A DNA stretch of 64,000 nt from Streptomyces sp. I6 (GCA_003725745.1 RHDP01000001.1:3914501-3978500); one strand, 5' to 3'; shown: positions 53,066 through 63,669, counted from the first letter of the stretch. The notes: generated by a model from the sequence alone, not told the origin. Made by a program: numbers and translations.

Positions 53066-53760
53066 CCCCGCGGACCCCGGGAGCGGAGGCCGCCGAGCCG
53101 GCCGCCGAGCCGGTGCTGCTGCCGGAACCCAGGAGACTGGGAGCCCTCTCCCGGCTGGCACCCGAGCCGATGAAGGTGATCCTGAACTGGGGCCGCCGCT
53201 ACAGCCTGTGGGTCTTCAACTTCGGCCTCGCCTGCTGCGCGATCGAGTTCATCGCCGCGTCGATGGCCCGGCACGACTTCATCCGCCTCGGTGTGATCCC
53301 GTTCGCGCCCGGTCCCCGCCAGGCCGACCTGATGGTGGTGTCGGGCACGGTCACCGACAAGATGGCGCCCGCGGTGAAGCGGCTGTACGAGCAGATGCCC
53401 GAGCCCAAGTACGTCATCTCCTTCGGAGCCTGCTCGAACTGCGGCGGCCCGTACTGGGACTCCTACTCCGTGACCAAGGGCGTCGACCAGATCATCCCCG
53501 TGGACGTCTATGTCCCGGGCTGCCCGCCGCGGCCCGAAGCGCTGCTGCAGGGCGTTCTCAAGTTGCAGGAGAAGATCGCGCGCGAGTCGCTGGGCGAGCG
53601 GTACGCCACCGCTCCCGGGCGGGCCTCGGTGGGCGAACTCCGCAGCGGGCTGGTGACCCCGCCCGAGCCGACCGGGAGCGTCCCGGACTCCCCGTCCGGC
53701 GCGACGCCGCCGGGTGAGTCGCCGGACGGACGCGGGTCCGACCGGGGAGCCGCCTCATGA
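53056..53760 (+). CDS. NADH-quinone oxidoreductase subunit B, second copy (NuoB2)
   Basis: A 234-residue paralogue with all N2 cluster ligands: the Cys pair in [13 protein letters not shown], the Cys in [11 protein letters not shown], and the Cys in [15 protein letters not shown]. It should therefore still hold N2. N-terminal (~25 residues) and C-terminal (~45 residues) Pro/Ser/Gly-rich tails are longer than in NuoB1. Confidence 0.92.
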   Translation: MDVTPRTPGAEAAEPAAEPVLLPEPRRLGALSRLAPEPMKVILNWGRRYSLWVFNFGLACCAIEFIAASMARHDFIRLGVIPFAPGPRQADLMVVSGTVTDKMAPAVKRLYEQMPEPKYVISFGACSNCGGPYWDSYSVTKGVDQIIPVDVYVPGCPPRPEALLQGVLKLQEKIARESLGERYATAPGRASVGELRSGLVTPPEPTGSVPDSPSGATPPGESPDGRGSDRGAAS

Positions 53761-55329
53761 GCACCTTCGGGACGGACATCACGGAGCGCTTCGGTCCGGA
53801 GGCGACCGCCGAGGCGGCGTACGAGCTGCTGACCGTGGACGTTCCGGCCTCCTCGTGGCTGGACGCGCTGCGGATCGCCCGCGACGAGCTCGGCTGCACC
53901 TACTTCGACTGGCTCAGCGCCGTCGACGAGCCGGACACCGGCTTCCGCGTCTGCGCGCACGTCGTCTCGCTGGAGAAGGGGGAGAGGGGGGAGAAGGGGG
54001 AGGAGGGACCTCCGTGCGCAGGCTGATGCTGCGTACGACCGTCCCGCACGGCGCACCCGCGCTCCCCACGGCGGTGGAGATCTTCCCGGGCGCGGGCTGG
54101 CACGAGCGCGAGACCCACGAGATGTTCGGCGTGGACTTCACCGGCCATCCGCACCTGGTGCCGCTGCTCCTCCCCGAATCGTTCGAGGGGCACCCGCTGC
54201 GCAAGGACTTCGTGCTCGCGGCGCGGGTCGCCAAGGCCTGGCCGGGCGCGAAGGAGCCGGGCGAGTCCGAGCACGGCGGGCCGAAGCGGCGACAGATGCT
54301 GCCGCCCGGCGTCCCCGACCCGAACGAGTGGGGCCCCCTCAAGGGCCAGCTCCCCCCTGCCCCCGCCCGGCCGGCCCGCACCCCGCGCGCGGCGGGCGAA
54401 CGCCCTCCGCGCCGGACCCGCAGCGCCTCGGAGGGATCGGCGAGTCAGGCCGATTCGGGCGGTCCGGCGGCTTCGGCAGGTCAGGCCGACACGTCGGGTC
54501 CGGCCGTTGCGGCGGACGGGCCGCGGGCAGCCGGCGGCGGGCCTTCGGCGCGGCGCTCCCGTTCCGCCGCGGAGGGGTCGGCGAGTCAGGCACCCGTTCG
54601 ACGCTCACGGTCCGCGTCCGAGGGCTCGGCCGGCCTGCGCGGGGCTGCGGAGGAGGCGGCCGCCCCGCCAAGCCGCGCCCGTGGGGCGGCGGACCGCTCA
54701 GCGGGCCGACCCGGCGAGGCGGAACCCCCGTCGGCCCCGGCCCCGCGCACCCGCGGTGCCGACGCCCCCTGGCACCATGCCCGCCCGGCGTTCGACGCTT
54801 CGGAGCGGCCGAAGGCGGACCCCCCGGCTCAGTCCGGACGGGACGAGGGAGAGCCGCCTCCGTCTCCCGGGGCGGGGGCGGCGCGGCCGGGCCCCGGCCC
54901 GGGGCCGAGTCCGGCACGGATTCGGGCAGCGGCACCGTCGGTACCGAGCCCGGCACGGACGCGGCCGGGCCCCCGCCCGAGCGAGGACCCGAGCCGGCAC
55001 CCGCCCCCGAGCCGGCACCCGAGCAAGGACCTGGCCCGGAGCCGGCACCCGAGCGGGAGCCCGCCCCCGAGCCGGCACCCGAGCGGGAGCCCGCCCCCGA
55101 GCCGGCCCCCGAGCAAGGACCTGCCCCCGAGCAAGGACCTGCCCGCGAGCGGGAACCCGACTCCGAGCCCGACCCGGGGGCGGGCCCCGGCACCCCGGCC
55201 GCGTCCCCGGCCTCTCGGCCAGGTTCCGACGGCACCCCACCCACATCCCGAACCCCCCGGCCGGGCGGCGGGTCCGATGAAGGACCCGGCCCGCGGACCG
55301 ACGACGCCACAGGAGGCGACCGCGCGTGA
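53757..55329 (+). CDS. NADH-quinone oxidoreductase subunit C, second copy (NuoC2), with long disordered tail; frameshifted as sequenced
   Basis: The conserved part runs from ATG 53757 ([38 protein letters not shown]), through a break in the purine run 53976-54009, to [35 protein letters not shown] in the next frame. Beyond about 54360 the protein is low complexity: three copies of [10 protein letters not shown]-type sequence, then [11 protein letters not shown]. Another one-base break near 54870-54910 is likely, because only the third frame gives an acidic PEPAPE(RE/QG)P repeat tail ending at 55329, where its TGA overlaps the nuoH2 GTG. About 525 residues in total, of which over 300 are probably disordered. 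Confidence 0.8.
53976..54009 (+). repeat. purine-only G-run tract inside nuoC2
   Basis: About 34 nt of G and A only, with four or more runs of 4-6 G (GGGGGAGAGGGGGGAGAAGG and continuing). It can form a G-quadruplex in the coding strand or mRNA, and it coincides with a frameshift. Confidence 0.8.
54990..55150 (+). repeat. 30-bp tandem repeats encoding the Pro/Glu-rich NuoC2 tail
   Basis: Two identical 30-bp units (55039-55068 and 55069-55098; GAGCCGGCACCCGAGCGGGA then GCCCGCCCCC) are flanked by partial copies and GAGCAAGGACCTGCCCCC units. They encode [10 protein letters not shown]-type repeats. Confidence 0.85.
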
Positions 55330-56297
55330 ACGACGCACTCGACGTCGCCCTGCGGCTCCTCGCGGTGTTCGCCGTGTTCCTGGTGCTGCCCCTCGTCATC
55401 GGGCAGACCGAGCACAAGGTGATGGCCCATATGCAGGGCCGGCTCGGCCCCATGTACGCCGGCGGCTTCCACGGCTGGGCGCAGCTCGTCGCGGACGGGG
55501 TGAAGTTCGCGCAGAAGGAGGACGTGGTCCCGGCCGAGGCCGACCGCCGCGTGTTCCAGCTCGCGCCGGCCGTCGCGCTCCTCCCGTATCTGCTCGTGCT
55601 GGTCGCGATCCCGATCGGTCCCGGCGAGGGAGCGGTCGGCATCGTCGTCGACGCGGGCATCTTCTTCGTGCTCGCCGTCATGGGCGTCGGTGTACTGGGT
55701 TCGCTGATGGCGGGCTGGGCCTCGGCCAACAAGTTCTCGCTCCTCGGTGCCCTGCGCACCGCCGCGCAGCTCCTCGCCTACGAGCTGCCGATGCTGCTGG
55801 CCGCCGCGTCCGTCGCCATGGCCGCCGGTACCGTCTCCCTCCTCGGCATCCTGAACGCCTTCGAGTGGTGGTGGCTGCCCTGGCAGATCGTGGGCGCCCT
55901 GGTCTTCTTCGTGGCCGGTCTCGCCGAGTTGCAGCGTCCGCCCTTCGACATGCCGATCGCCGACTCCGAGATCATCTTCGGCGCGTACACGGAGTACACC
56001 GGCCTGCGCTTCGCCCTGTTCCTGCTCGCCGAGTACGCGGGCATCGTCGTCCTCTGCGGTCTGACCACCGTCCTCTTCCTCGGTGGCTGGCACGGCCCGT
56101 TCGGTGCCGAGGGCCTCGGCTGGCTGTGGACCCTGCTGAAGACCGCGGTGCTCGCCTTCATCGTGATCTGGCTCCGTGTGACCTATCCGCGGCTGCGGGA
56201 GGACCAGCTCCAGCGGCTCGCCTGGACGACGCTCGTCCCGCTCGCCCTCGCCCAGATCGCCCTCACCGGCGTCGTCAAGGTGGTGATCCAGTCATGA
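55326..56297 (+). CDS. NADH-quinone oxidoreductase subunit H, second copy (NuoH2)
   Basis: A 323-residue paralogue of NuoH without the C-terminal extension. It keeps [37 protein letters not shown] and [20 protein letters not shown]. The usual ETNRxPFD motif reads ELQRPPFD, also common in non-canonical NuoH. GTG 55326 overlaps the nuoC2 stop. Confidence 0.92.
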   Translation: MNDALDVALRLLAVFAVFLVLPLVIGQTEHKVMAHMQGRLGPMYAGGFHGWAQLVADGVKFAQKEDVVPAEADRRVFQLAPAVALLPYLLVLVAIPIGPGEGAVGIVVDAGIFFVLAVMGVGVLGSLMAGWASANKFSLLGALRTAAQLLAYELPMLLAAASVAMAAGTVSLLGILNAFEWWWLPWQIVGALVFFVAGLAELQRPPFDMPIADSEIIFGAYTEYTGLRFALFLLAEYAGIVVLCGLTTVLFLGGWHGPFGAEGLGWLWTLLKTAVLAFIVIWLRVTYPRLREDQLQRLAWTTLVPLALAQIALTGVVKVVIQS

Positions 56298-56928
56298 CCG
56301 GCTCCCATCAGCCGTCCCGGTCCCGCATCCCGGGATCCGGCCTGGCCAAGGGGCTCGCCGTCACCCTGCGGACGATGACGAAGCGCGCGCACACCGCGCA
56401 GTACCCGGACGTGCAGCCCGAGCTCCCGCCCCGCTCGCGGGGTGTGATCGGCCTGTTCGAGGAGAACTGCACGGTCTGCATGCTCTGCGCCCGCGAGTGC
56501 CCCGACTGGTGCATCTACATCGACTCCCACAAGGAGACGGTCCCGGCCGCCGCCCCGGGGGCCGCGAGCGCTCCCGCAACGTCCTCGACCGGTTCGCCAT
56601 CGACTTCTCGCTGTGCATGTACTGCGGCATCTGCATCGAGGTGTGTCCTTTCGACGCGCTGTTCTGGTCGCCGGAGTTCGAGTATGCGGAGACCGACATC
56701 CGGGAGCTGACCCATGAGCGGGACAAGCTCCGCGAATGGATGTGGACGGTTCCGGCGCCTCCCGCGCTGGACACGGCCGCCGAGGAGCCGAAGGAACTCG
56801 CCGCAGCCCGCAAGGCCGCGGAGAAGCTCGCCGCCTCGCGCGCCCGGGCCGGCGAGGCCGAGCAGGTGACGGGGACACCGGACGCCACGCACCCGGCCAC
56901 TCCTCCGGACGAGGGGGGCCGGTCATGA
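56294..56928 (+). CDS. NADH-quinone oxidoreductase subunit I, second copy (NuoI2), frameshifted as sequenced
   Basis: Two 4Fe-4S motifs are present: [12 protein letters not shown] before the break and [12 protein letters not shown] after it. The break is in the G5 run 56557-56561; one G restores the continuous [20 protein letters not shown] sequence. About 211 residues, with an acidic/Ala-rich C-terminal helix. The ATG at 56294 overlaps nuoH2. The ferredoxin-like subunit is the natural electron entry if no EFG module exists. Confidence 0.9.
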
Positions 56929-57494
56929 CCCTCGCCCACGCCGTCGCCCAGACGGGGAGCGGCTTCCTGTCCCCGACGGGCGTCGAGATCGCCTTCCTGC
57001 TCGTCGGCGTCGCCACCCTGGCCGCCGCCGTCCTCACCGTCACCACCCGGCAACTGGTGCACGCCGCCCTGTGGCTGGTCGTGGCGCTGGGCGGGCTGGC
57101 CGTCGAGTACCTCCTGCTGACCGCCGAGTTCATCGCCTGGGTGCAGGTGCTGATCTACGTCGGTTCCGTGGTCGTCCTCCTGCTCTTCGGGCTGATGCTC
57201 ACCAAGGCCCCCATCGGCCGCTCCGCCGACGCCGACTCCGGCAACCGTGCCGCCGCACTCACCGTGGCCGCCGCCGCGGCGGCCGTCCTGGTCTGGGTGG
57301 TCGTCGACGCGTTCCGTACGACGTGGATCGACCTCGAAGGACCGGCCCAGGGATCCACCCGGGTCGCCGGTGAGATCCTCTTCCGGCACTGGGTGCTGCC
57401 GTTCGAGGCGCTCTCCGTGCTGCTGCTGGCCGCGCTGGTCGGAGCGATCGTCCTGTCCCGCAAGAGCCCCGAGGGCCGGGAGGGGAAGAGCTGA
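56925..57494 (+). CDS. NADH-quinone oxidoreductase subunit J, second copy (NuoJ2)
   Basis: A 189-residue, five-helix subunit with the conserved [20 protein letters not shown] helix 3. It lacks the long cytoplasmic tail of NuoJ1. The ATG overlaps the nuoI2 stop. Confidence 0.9.
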   Translation: MTLAHAVAQTGSGFLSPTGVEIAFLLVGVATLAAAVLTVTTRQLVHAALWLVVALGGLAVEYLLLTAEFIAWVQVLIYVGSVVVLLLFGLMLTKAPIGRSADADSGNRAAALTVAAAAAAVLVWVVVDAFRTTWIDLEGPAQGSTRVAGEILFRHWVLPFEALSVLLLAALVGAIVLSRKSPEGREGKS

Positions 57495-57853
57495 TGCACC
57501 TCGCCTATCCGGCGGTGCTCTCCGTCCTCCTCTTCTGCACGGGGCTGTACGGGGTGCTCGCGCGCCGCAACGCGATCCTGGTCCTGATGTCGGTCGAGCT
57601 CATGCTCAACGCCGTCAACCTCAACCTCGTCGCCTTCGACGTGTGGCTGCGCGACGCGCTGCACAGCGGCCAGGCCCTGACCCTGTTCACCATCGCCATC
57701 GCCGCCGCGGAGATCGGTATCGGTCTGGCGATCGTCCTGATGGTGTACCGCAACCGCGGCACCTCGGACATCGACAAGCTCCGCGACACCGCCGAGGGCC
57801 ACGAACCGGCCGGCGGCCCCGCGCCGGCGGAGAAGGCTGAGGCCACCGCGTGA
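57494..57853 (+). CDS. NADH-quinone oxidoreductase subunit K, second copy (NuoK2)
   Basis: A 119-residue subunit with three helices and the acidic motifs [19 protein letters not shown] and [20 protein letters not shown] 25-residue charged tail is extra. TGATG overlap with nuoJ2. Confidence 0.92.
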   Translation: MHLAYPAVLSVLLFCTGLYGVLARRNAILVLMSVELMLNAVNLNLVAFDVWLRDALHSGQALTLFTIAIAAAEIGIGLAIVLMVYRNRGTSDIDKLRDTAEGHEPAGGPAPAEKAEATA

Positions 57854-59840
57854 CCACGACGACCCTCGCCGTTCTCGTCCCCCTCTTTCCCTTCCTCGGC
57901 GCCGCCGCCGGCCTGCTCCTCGGCCGCCGGTCACCCGGATTCACCCGGCCCCTGGCCGTGCTCCCCACGCTGGCCGCCACCGTGCTCGCCGTCCTGGTCG
58001 CCGTACGCCAGGGCGGCGGACGGCCGATCAGCGCGTCCACCCAGCTGACCCCCACCGGGTCGGTGCCCGTCGACCTGGCCCTCTACCTCGACGGCTTCGC
58101 CGTCCTGGTCGCCGTCCTGGTCGGTGTCGTCGCCTCCTGCGTGCAGATCTACTCGACGGCCTACCTGCGCGACGATCCGCGCTACCCCTCCTACGCGGCC
58201 CTTGTCTCGCTGTTCACCTCCGCGATGCTGCTCGTCGTCTACTCGGGCGACCTGATGGTGCTGCTGGTCGGCTGGGAGATCATGGGCATCTGCTCGTACT
58301 TCCTGGTCGGCCACTACTGGGAGACACCGGAGGCACGGGCGGCCTCCCTGAAGGCGTTCCTGGTCACCAAGCTCGGCGACGTGCCCTTCCTCTTCGGCCT
58401 GTTCGCGCTGGCCGTGGACGCCGGAACGTTCCGCATCACCGGGATCCTCGGCGCCGTCGCCACGGGGGCGATCGAGCACCCGACCCTGGTGGCGCTGCTG
58501 CTGCTCGCGGGTGTCGCGGGCAAGTCCGCCCAGTTCCCGCTGCACACCTGGCTCCCCGACGCCATGGCCGGCCCGACACCGGTCTCCGCGCTGATCCACG
58601 CCGCGACGATGGTCGCCGCGGGTGTCTACTTCGTCGCCCGGCTCCTCCCCGTCTTCGCGGCATCCGCCGCGGCGCTGACCGTCCTCGCCGTGATGGCGGC
58701 GATCACCATGGCGGGCGCCGCCCTCGCAGCCCTCGCCCAGGACGACATCAAGCGGGTCCTCGCCTACTCGACGATCAGCCAGCTCGGCTATATGTCGGGT
58801 GCGCTGGCCGTGGGGGACCGCGGCGCCGCCGTCTTCCACCTCCTGTCGCACGGTGCGTTCAAGGCACTGCTCTTCCTCGCGGCCGGTGTGGTCATCCATG
58901 CCGCCGGCACCAACTCGCTTGCCGCGATGTCCCGGATGAGCGGCCTGGCCCAGCGGATCCCCGACGCCTACTGGACGATGACCATCGCCCTGCTCGCGCT
59001 CGTCGCCATCCCTCCCTTCGCCGGCTTCTTCTCCAAGGAGGCCGTGCTCGTGGCCGCCGAGCGGACCGCGCTCGGCGAGTCCGCCGTGGCACCGGCCGCG
59101 GCGGGCTGGGCCGTCCTGGTCTCCGGTCTGCTCACCGCCCTCCTCACCGCCGCGTACGCCACCCGGCTGTGGCTGCTCGCCTTCCGCGGGCGGGCGCCGA
59201 GGCTCCCGACCACGGCCGGCAGCCCGTGGCGATGACCGCGGTCCTCTGGGCCCTGGCCGCGCCGTCGCTCGCCTTCGGTCTGTCCGCGGGTTTCATCGAC
59301 GACTGGTTCGACGGCCGGCCGCTTCAGCCGACCCTCACCACCGCGGTGCTGGGCACGGGAGTCGCCCTCGTCGGCGGGCTCGTCACCTATGCCACCTGGC
59401 GGCACACCACGGCCCTGGCCGCGCGTGTCCCGATCGGTGCCGTCGCCGCCCACCCCGAGGCGGAACCCGCGGTCTCCGAAGCCGAGGCGATCAGCAGCCA
59501 CGAACCCGTGTACGGGGACATCGCCGCCGCACCCGACCCGGCCGACCCCGGCCGGCTGCTGCTCGGCCCGCTGCACCGGCCCGCCGCGGCGGGCTTCCAC
59601 CTCGACGCCGTCTACCGCACCCTGTTCGTCCGCCCCGTCACGGCCGGCGCCGAACTGGTCAGGTTCCTCGACCGGGAGGTCGTCGACACCTATGTACGGG
59701 GTGCGGGAACCGGCACCAACTGGCTCGGTTGGCTCGTGCGCCGTGCCCAGACCGGAAACGTGCAGACCTATCTCAGCGCACTGCTGGCCGGCTCCGTCGT
59801 CCTGGCGATCGCCGTCGTACTCGTCGCCGCGGGAGTGTGA
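57850..59840 (+). CDS. NADH-quinone oxidoreductase subunit L, second copy (NuoL2), frameshifted as sequenced
   Basis: Antiporter-like subunit. The N-terminal 450 residues have [56 protein letters not shown], and [20 protein letters not shown]. The frame stops at 59235, but the next frame continues with [20 protein letters not shown] and the C-terminal lateral-helix region ([20 protein letters not shown]). One missing base near 59191-59198 explains it. Restored length about 663 residues. GTG 57850 overlaps nuoK2. Confidence 0.9.
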
Positions 59841-59843
59841 GCC

Positions 59844-61421
59844 GTGCTCGATATCAGTGAATCCGTGATGCAGTTCCTTCTCGCGTTCATCGTCGTCGGC
59901 CCGCTCATCGGCGCCGCCGCGGCCCTCCTGCCGGCCCCGCCCGGACTGAAGGGGAAGTCACCCGACCAGGCCGTGCTGCGGCACGGTGTGACCGTCACCG
60001 GCGCGGTCCTCGCCGCCGCGATCGTCCTCGCGCTGGGCTTCGACCACGGCCAGCCGTCGAAGATGCAGGCCACGACGGACATCACCTGGATCCCGGCGCT
60101 GGACGTGCGGATCCACCTCGGCACCGACGGCATTTCCCTCCCCCTCCTCGTCCTGACCGCGCTGCTGACCTTCCTCTGCGCGCTGTACAGCTACTTCACG
60201 ATGCCCGAGGGCCCGTCCCCCAAGGCGTTCGTCGCGCTGATCCTCGTGCTCGAGTCCGGCACCCTCGCCACCTTCGCCGTCCTCGACCTGCTGCTGTTCT
60301 TCCTCGCCTTCGAGACGGTCCTCATCCCGATGTACTTCCTCATCGCCCGCTGGGGCGGCGCCGGGCGCCGCCCCGCGGCCTGGAAGTTCATCCTCTTCAC
60401 CCTGCTCGGTTCGGTCGTCATGCTGCTCGGCCTGCTCCTCGTGGGGCTGCAGGCCGGCACCTTCGACATGCTGGCACTCGCCACTGACAACGGCCGCGGC
60501 CTCAGCCTCTCCGTGCAGGTCGTCGCCGTCCTCGCGATCGGGATCGGCCTCGCCGTGAAGACCCCGATGTGGCCGCTGCACAGCTGGCTGCCCGATGCCC
60601 ACACCGCCGCTCCGACGGTCGGCTCGGTCCTGCTCGCCGGCGTGCTGCTGAAGATGGGCACCTACGGCTTCGTCCGGATCCTCCTGCCGATCGCGCCCGA
60701 CGGCATGCTGGTCCTCGCCCCGTACCTCGCCGCCTTCGCCGTCGTCGGCGTCGTCTACGGGTCCCTCGCCTGCCTCGCGCTCGCCAGGCCCGGCTCCAAG
60801 GGCGACCTGAAGCGCCTGATCGCGTACTCCTCCGTCGGCCACATGGGCTTCGTGCTCCTGGGCATCGCGACCATGACCCCGACCGGCGTCAACGGCGCGC
60901 TCTTCGCCAACATCGCGCACGGACTCATCACCGGTCTGCTGTTCTTCCTGGCCGGCGCCGTCAAGGACCGCTACGGGACCGCCGACCTCGACACCCTCGC
61001 CGGCGCCACCGGCGCCGCGCTGTACGGCCGCGCGCCCCGCCTCGGCGGCCTGCTGGCCTTCGCGGCCGTGGCCTCGCTGGGCCTGCCCGGCCTGGCCGGG
61101 TTCTGGGGCGAGATGCTCGCCCTCTTCGGCGCCTTCGATCCCGCCGACGGCCTCAGCCGTCCCGCCTTCCTCACCTTCATGGCGATCGGCGGCCTCGGCA
61201 CCCTCCTCACCGCCGCGTACCTGCTCGTCGTCGTCCGCCGGGTCTGCATGGGCGGCGCCCGGCCCGCCGGAGAGGCGCGGCTCGCCGACGTGCGGGGCTA
61301 CGAGTTCGCCGCCTGGACGCCGCTCGTCGCCCTCACCGTCCTCGCCGGGCTCTGGCCCGCGGTCCTCCTCGGCCTCACCGACCCGGCCGTGCAGAAGCTC
61401 CTCTCTGGAGGAAAGGCATGA
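59844..61421 (+). CDS. NADH-quinone oxidoreductase subunit M, second copy (NuoM2)
   Basis: A 525-residue antiporter-like subunit: FFLAFETVLIPMYFLIARWG, VKTPMWPLHSWLPDAHTAAP, TVGSVLLAGVLLKMGTYGFV, and DLKRLIAYSSVGHMGFVLLG. It is intact. GTG 59844 is three bases after nuoL2. Confidence 0.93.
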   Translation: MLDISESVMQFLLAFIVVGPLIGAAAALLPAPPGLKGKSPDQAVLRHGVTVTGAVLAAAIVLALGFDHGQPSKMQATTDITWIPALDVRIHLGTDGISLPLLVLTALLTFLCALYSYFTMPEGPSPKAFVALILVLESGTLATFAVLDLLLFFLAFETVLIPMYFLIARWGGAGRRPAAWKFILFTLLGSVVMLLGLLLVGLQAGTFDMLALATDNGRGLSLSVQVVAVLAIGIGLAVKTPMWPLHSWLPDAHTAAPTVGSVLLAGVLLKMGTYGFVRILLPIAPDGMLVLAPYLAAFAVVGVVYGSLACLALARPGSKGDLKRLIAYSSVGHMGFVLLGIATMTPTGVNGALFANIAHGLITGLLFFLAGAVKDRYGTADLDTLAGATGAALYGRAPRLGGLLAFAAVASLGLPGLAGFWGEMLALFGAFDPADGLSRPAFLTFMAIGGLGTLLTAAYLLVVVRRVCMGGARPAGEARLADVRGYEFAAWTPLVALTVLAGLWPAVLLGLTDPAVQKLLSGGKA

Positions 61422-62980
61422 CCCTGGCCGTTGCACCGCACGCGCTCGCCGCGCCCGGCGCCCAGTCTGGCGCCCAGTCCGTCGTCCAGTCCGTCGACTG
61501 GCTCGCGATCGCCCCGCCCACCATCACCGCGGTGGCCGCCCTGCTCATCCTGGTCGCCGACCTCTTCGTCGCCGAGCGGAAGAAGGCGCTGCTGGGCTAC
61601 GCGGCCGTCGCCTCCCTCGCCGTCGCGCTGGTCTCGCTGGTGCCGCTGCGCACGGCCGACCGTGCCACGTTCTGCCTGACCACCGCCCCCGACGTGTGCA
61701 GCTACACGGTGGACCGGTTCACGCTCGTGATCCAGTTCCTGGTGCTGGGCGGGGCGCTCGTCACCGCGCTGCTCTCCGTGACCGAGACCCGGAGGCGGCT
61801 GCCCGCCGGGGAGTACTGGTTCCTGCTGCTGTCCTCGGCGGCCGGAGCGGCCCTGCTGCCCGCCGCACGGGACCTGGCCACCCTCGTCGTCGCCCTCGAG
61901 GTCGCCTCGCTGCCCGCGTTCGCTCTGGTCGGCCTGCGCCGAGGCGACCGGATGTCCAGCGAGGCGGCGCTGAAGTTCTTCCTGTCCTCGGTCACGGCCA
62001 CCGCCGTGATGCTGCTGGGCGTCAGCTTCGTCTACGCAACGACGGGAAGCCTGCACCTGACCCGGATCGCGGCCCGCATGGACGACGTCCCCGGCCGGCT
62101 GGACACGCTGGCCGCGGCCGGTGTGGCGCTCACCCTGGTCGGCTTCGCCTTCAAGACGGCGGCCGTGCCGTTCCACTTCTGGGTGCCCGACACCTATGTG
62201 GGCGCGCCGCTGCCCGTCGCCGCCTACCTCTCCGTCATCGGCAAGGCCGTCGGCTTCTCCGGGCTGATCCTGGTGACGGTCATCGCCTTCCCCGCCCACG
62301 CCGGCGTGTGGGGCCCTGCCGTAGCCGTGCTGGCGGCCCTGACCATGACCGCGGGCAACGTCGCCGCAGTACGCCAGTCCGCCACCCGCGCCCACAGCGC
62401 CGTACGGCTGCTGGCCTGGTCCTCCGTGGGGCAGGCGGGCTACATCCTGGTCCCGGTCGCCGCCGCCGCCCGGTCGGGGGACGTACCGATCGGCGCCACC
62501 GTCGCGTACGCCCTGATGTACGCCGTCGTGAACCTCGGGGCCTTCGCCGTGGTCGCCCTGGTCGCCCGTACGAAGCCGCTGAACCGGATCGCGGACTACC
62601 GCGGCCTGTACGCGACGCGCCCCGCGGCCGCCCTGGCGCTGGGCTTCTTCCTGCTCTGCCTGGCCGGTCTGCCGCCCGGTGTCATCGGTCTCTTCGCCAA
62701 GGTCGCGGTGTTCTCGGTCGCGGTCGACGCCGGCCTCGGCTGGCTCGCCGTCGTCATGGCCGTCAACGTCGTGATCGCGCTCTACTACTACCTGCAGTGG
62801 ACCGCACAGCTCTTCCGGGCGCCGGAGGAGGCGCCCGCGCCCGCACCGGAGGGCCCGCCGGCCCGGCGCCGCGGCCCCGCACTGGTCACCACCGCCATCG
62901 CCCTCACCGCCGCCGCGGGCGTCGTGCTGTCCGGCTGGCCGCAGCTGGTGCTGCGCTTCGCGGCCGTCGACCTCTTCTGA
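61418..62980 (+). CDS. NADH-quinone oxidoreductase subunit N, second copy (NuoN2)
   Basis: A 520-residue antiporter-like subunit: VVALEVASLPAFALVGLRRG, KTAAVPFHFWVPDTYVGAPL and AHSAVRLLAWSSVGQAGYIL. Ends the operon. The ATG overlaps the nuoM2 stop, with TGGAGGAAAGG upstream. The short Gln/Ser-rich N-terminus (AQSGAQSVVQSVD) is an imperfect repeat. No terminator was recognised in the following 170 bp. Confidence 0.93.
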   Translation: MTLAVAPHALAAPGAQSGAQSVVQSVDWLAIAPPTITAVAALLILVADLFVAERKKALLGYAAVASLAVALVSLVPLRTADRATFCLTTAPDVCSYTVDRFTLVIQFLVLGGALVTALLSVTETRRRLPAGEYWFLLLSSAAGAALLPAARDLATLVVALEVASLPAFALVGLRRGDRMSSEAALKFFLSSVTATAVMLLGVSFVYATTGSLHLTRIAARMDDVPGRLDTLAAAGVALTLVGFAFKTAAVPFHFWVPDTYVGAPLPVAAYLSVIGKAVGFSGLILVTVIAFPAHAGVWGPAVAVLAALTMTAGNVAAVRQSATRAHSAVRLLAWSSVGQAGYILVPVAAAARSGDVPIGATVAYALMYAVVNLGAFAVVALVARTKPLNRIADYRGLYATRPAAALALGFFLLCLAGLPPGVIGLFAKVAVFSVAVDAGLGWLAVVMAVNVVIALYYYLQWTAQLFRAPEEAPAPAPEGPPARRRGPALVTTAIALTAAAGVVLSGWPQLVLRFAAVDLF

Positions 62981-63153
62981 CCCGCCGGCGACGGGGAGCG
63001 CGGGACCGGGGCCCGGCCGGCCCGTGGAAGCAGCACCGCCGGGCAGGCGGAACCAGCGGTTCGACAAGCGGCGCCCCGAGCGGGCACGGTGGTGGCCGCA
63101 CACGGACGGCAGCAGGGCCGACATGGCGGCAGCGACGGCAAAGGAGTACCGCT

Positions 63154-63612
63154 GTGCTGAGCGGGTTCAAGGACTTCATCCTCCGCGGGAACGTGATCAC
63201 CCTGGCGATCGGTCTCGCGGTCGGCTCCGCCTTCACGGCGGTCGTCACGGGATTCAGCAACGCCTTCATCACCCCGCTGATCGGCGTGGCCACGCAGGGC
63301 GCCGGCGACTTCAGCAAGGCGGTCTTCACCGTCCAGGGGGTGAAGTTCCCCTACGGACTCTTCGTCAGCGCCGCCATCGCCTTCCTCATCACCGCGGCGG
63401 TCCTCTACTTCTTCGTCGTCGTCCCGATGCTGAAGGTGCAGAACCGCTTCACCAAGGAGGAGCCGGCCGGGATCAAGGCCGCGGTGCGCGACTGCCCGCG
63501 CTGCTACACGGAGATCCCCGCGATCGCCAGCCGCTGCGGGCACTGCACCAGCGACGTGCAGCCGCTCCCCGAGGCACTCGAGAAGGCCGGGCTGCTCCCC
63601 TCGCAGCGCTGA
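63154..63612 (+). CDS. mscL: large-conductance mechanosensitive channel MscL with C-terminal zinc ribbon
   Basis: A 152-residue protein. The channel domain is normal: LSGFKDFILRGNVITLAIGL, AVGSAFTAVVTGFSNAFITP, and a second helix FVSAAIAFLITAAVLYFFVV. Instead of ending in the usual short bundle helix, it continues into a zinc-ribbon-like tail with C-x2-C pairs (DCPRCYTEIPAIASRCGHCT). MscL opens under membrane tension to release solutes. GTG 63154 has AAGGAG seven bases upstream. Confidence 0.9.
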   Translation: MLSGFKDFILRGNVITLAIGLAVGSAFTAVVTGFSNAFITPLIGVATQGAGDFSKAVFTVQGVKFPYGLFVSAAIAFLITAAVLYFFVVVPMLKVQNRFTKEEPAGIKAAVRDCPRCYTEIPAIASRCGHCTSDVQPLPEALEKAGLLPSQR

Positions 63613-63644
63613 GCCGACCGGGTCACCCGAACGGCCCAGCGGTG

Positions 63645-63669
63645 CCGCCGCCCACGTCCGTGGCGGCGG
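63645..63669 (+). terminator. terminator after mscL
   Basis: CCGCCGCCCAC (63645-63655) pairs with GTGGCGGCGG (63660-63669), one bulged C, 4-nt loop GTCC. Confidence 0.65.

Noticed and set aside
53714-56710. Single plus-strand open frame of 998 codons joining nuoC2, the repeat region and nuoI2
   Set aside because: Chance continuity in high-GC DNA combined with frameshifts; the middle part is out of frame across nuoH2, which is intact in another frame.
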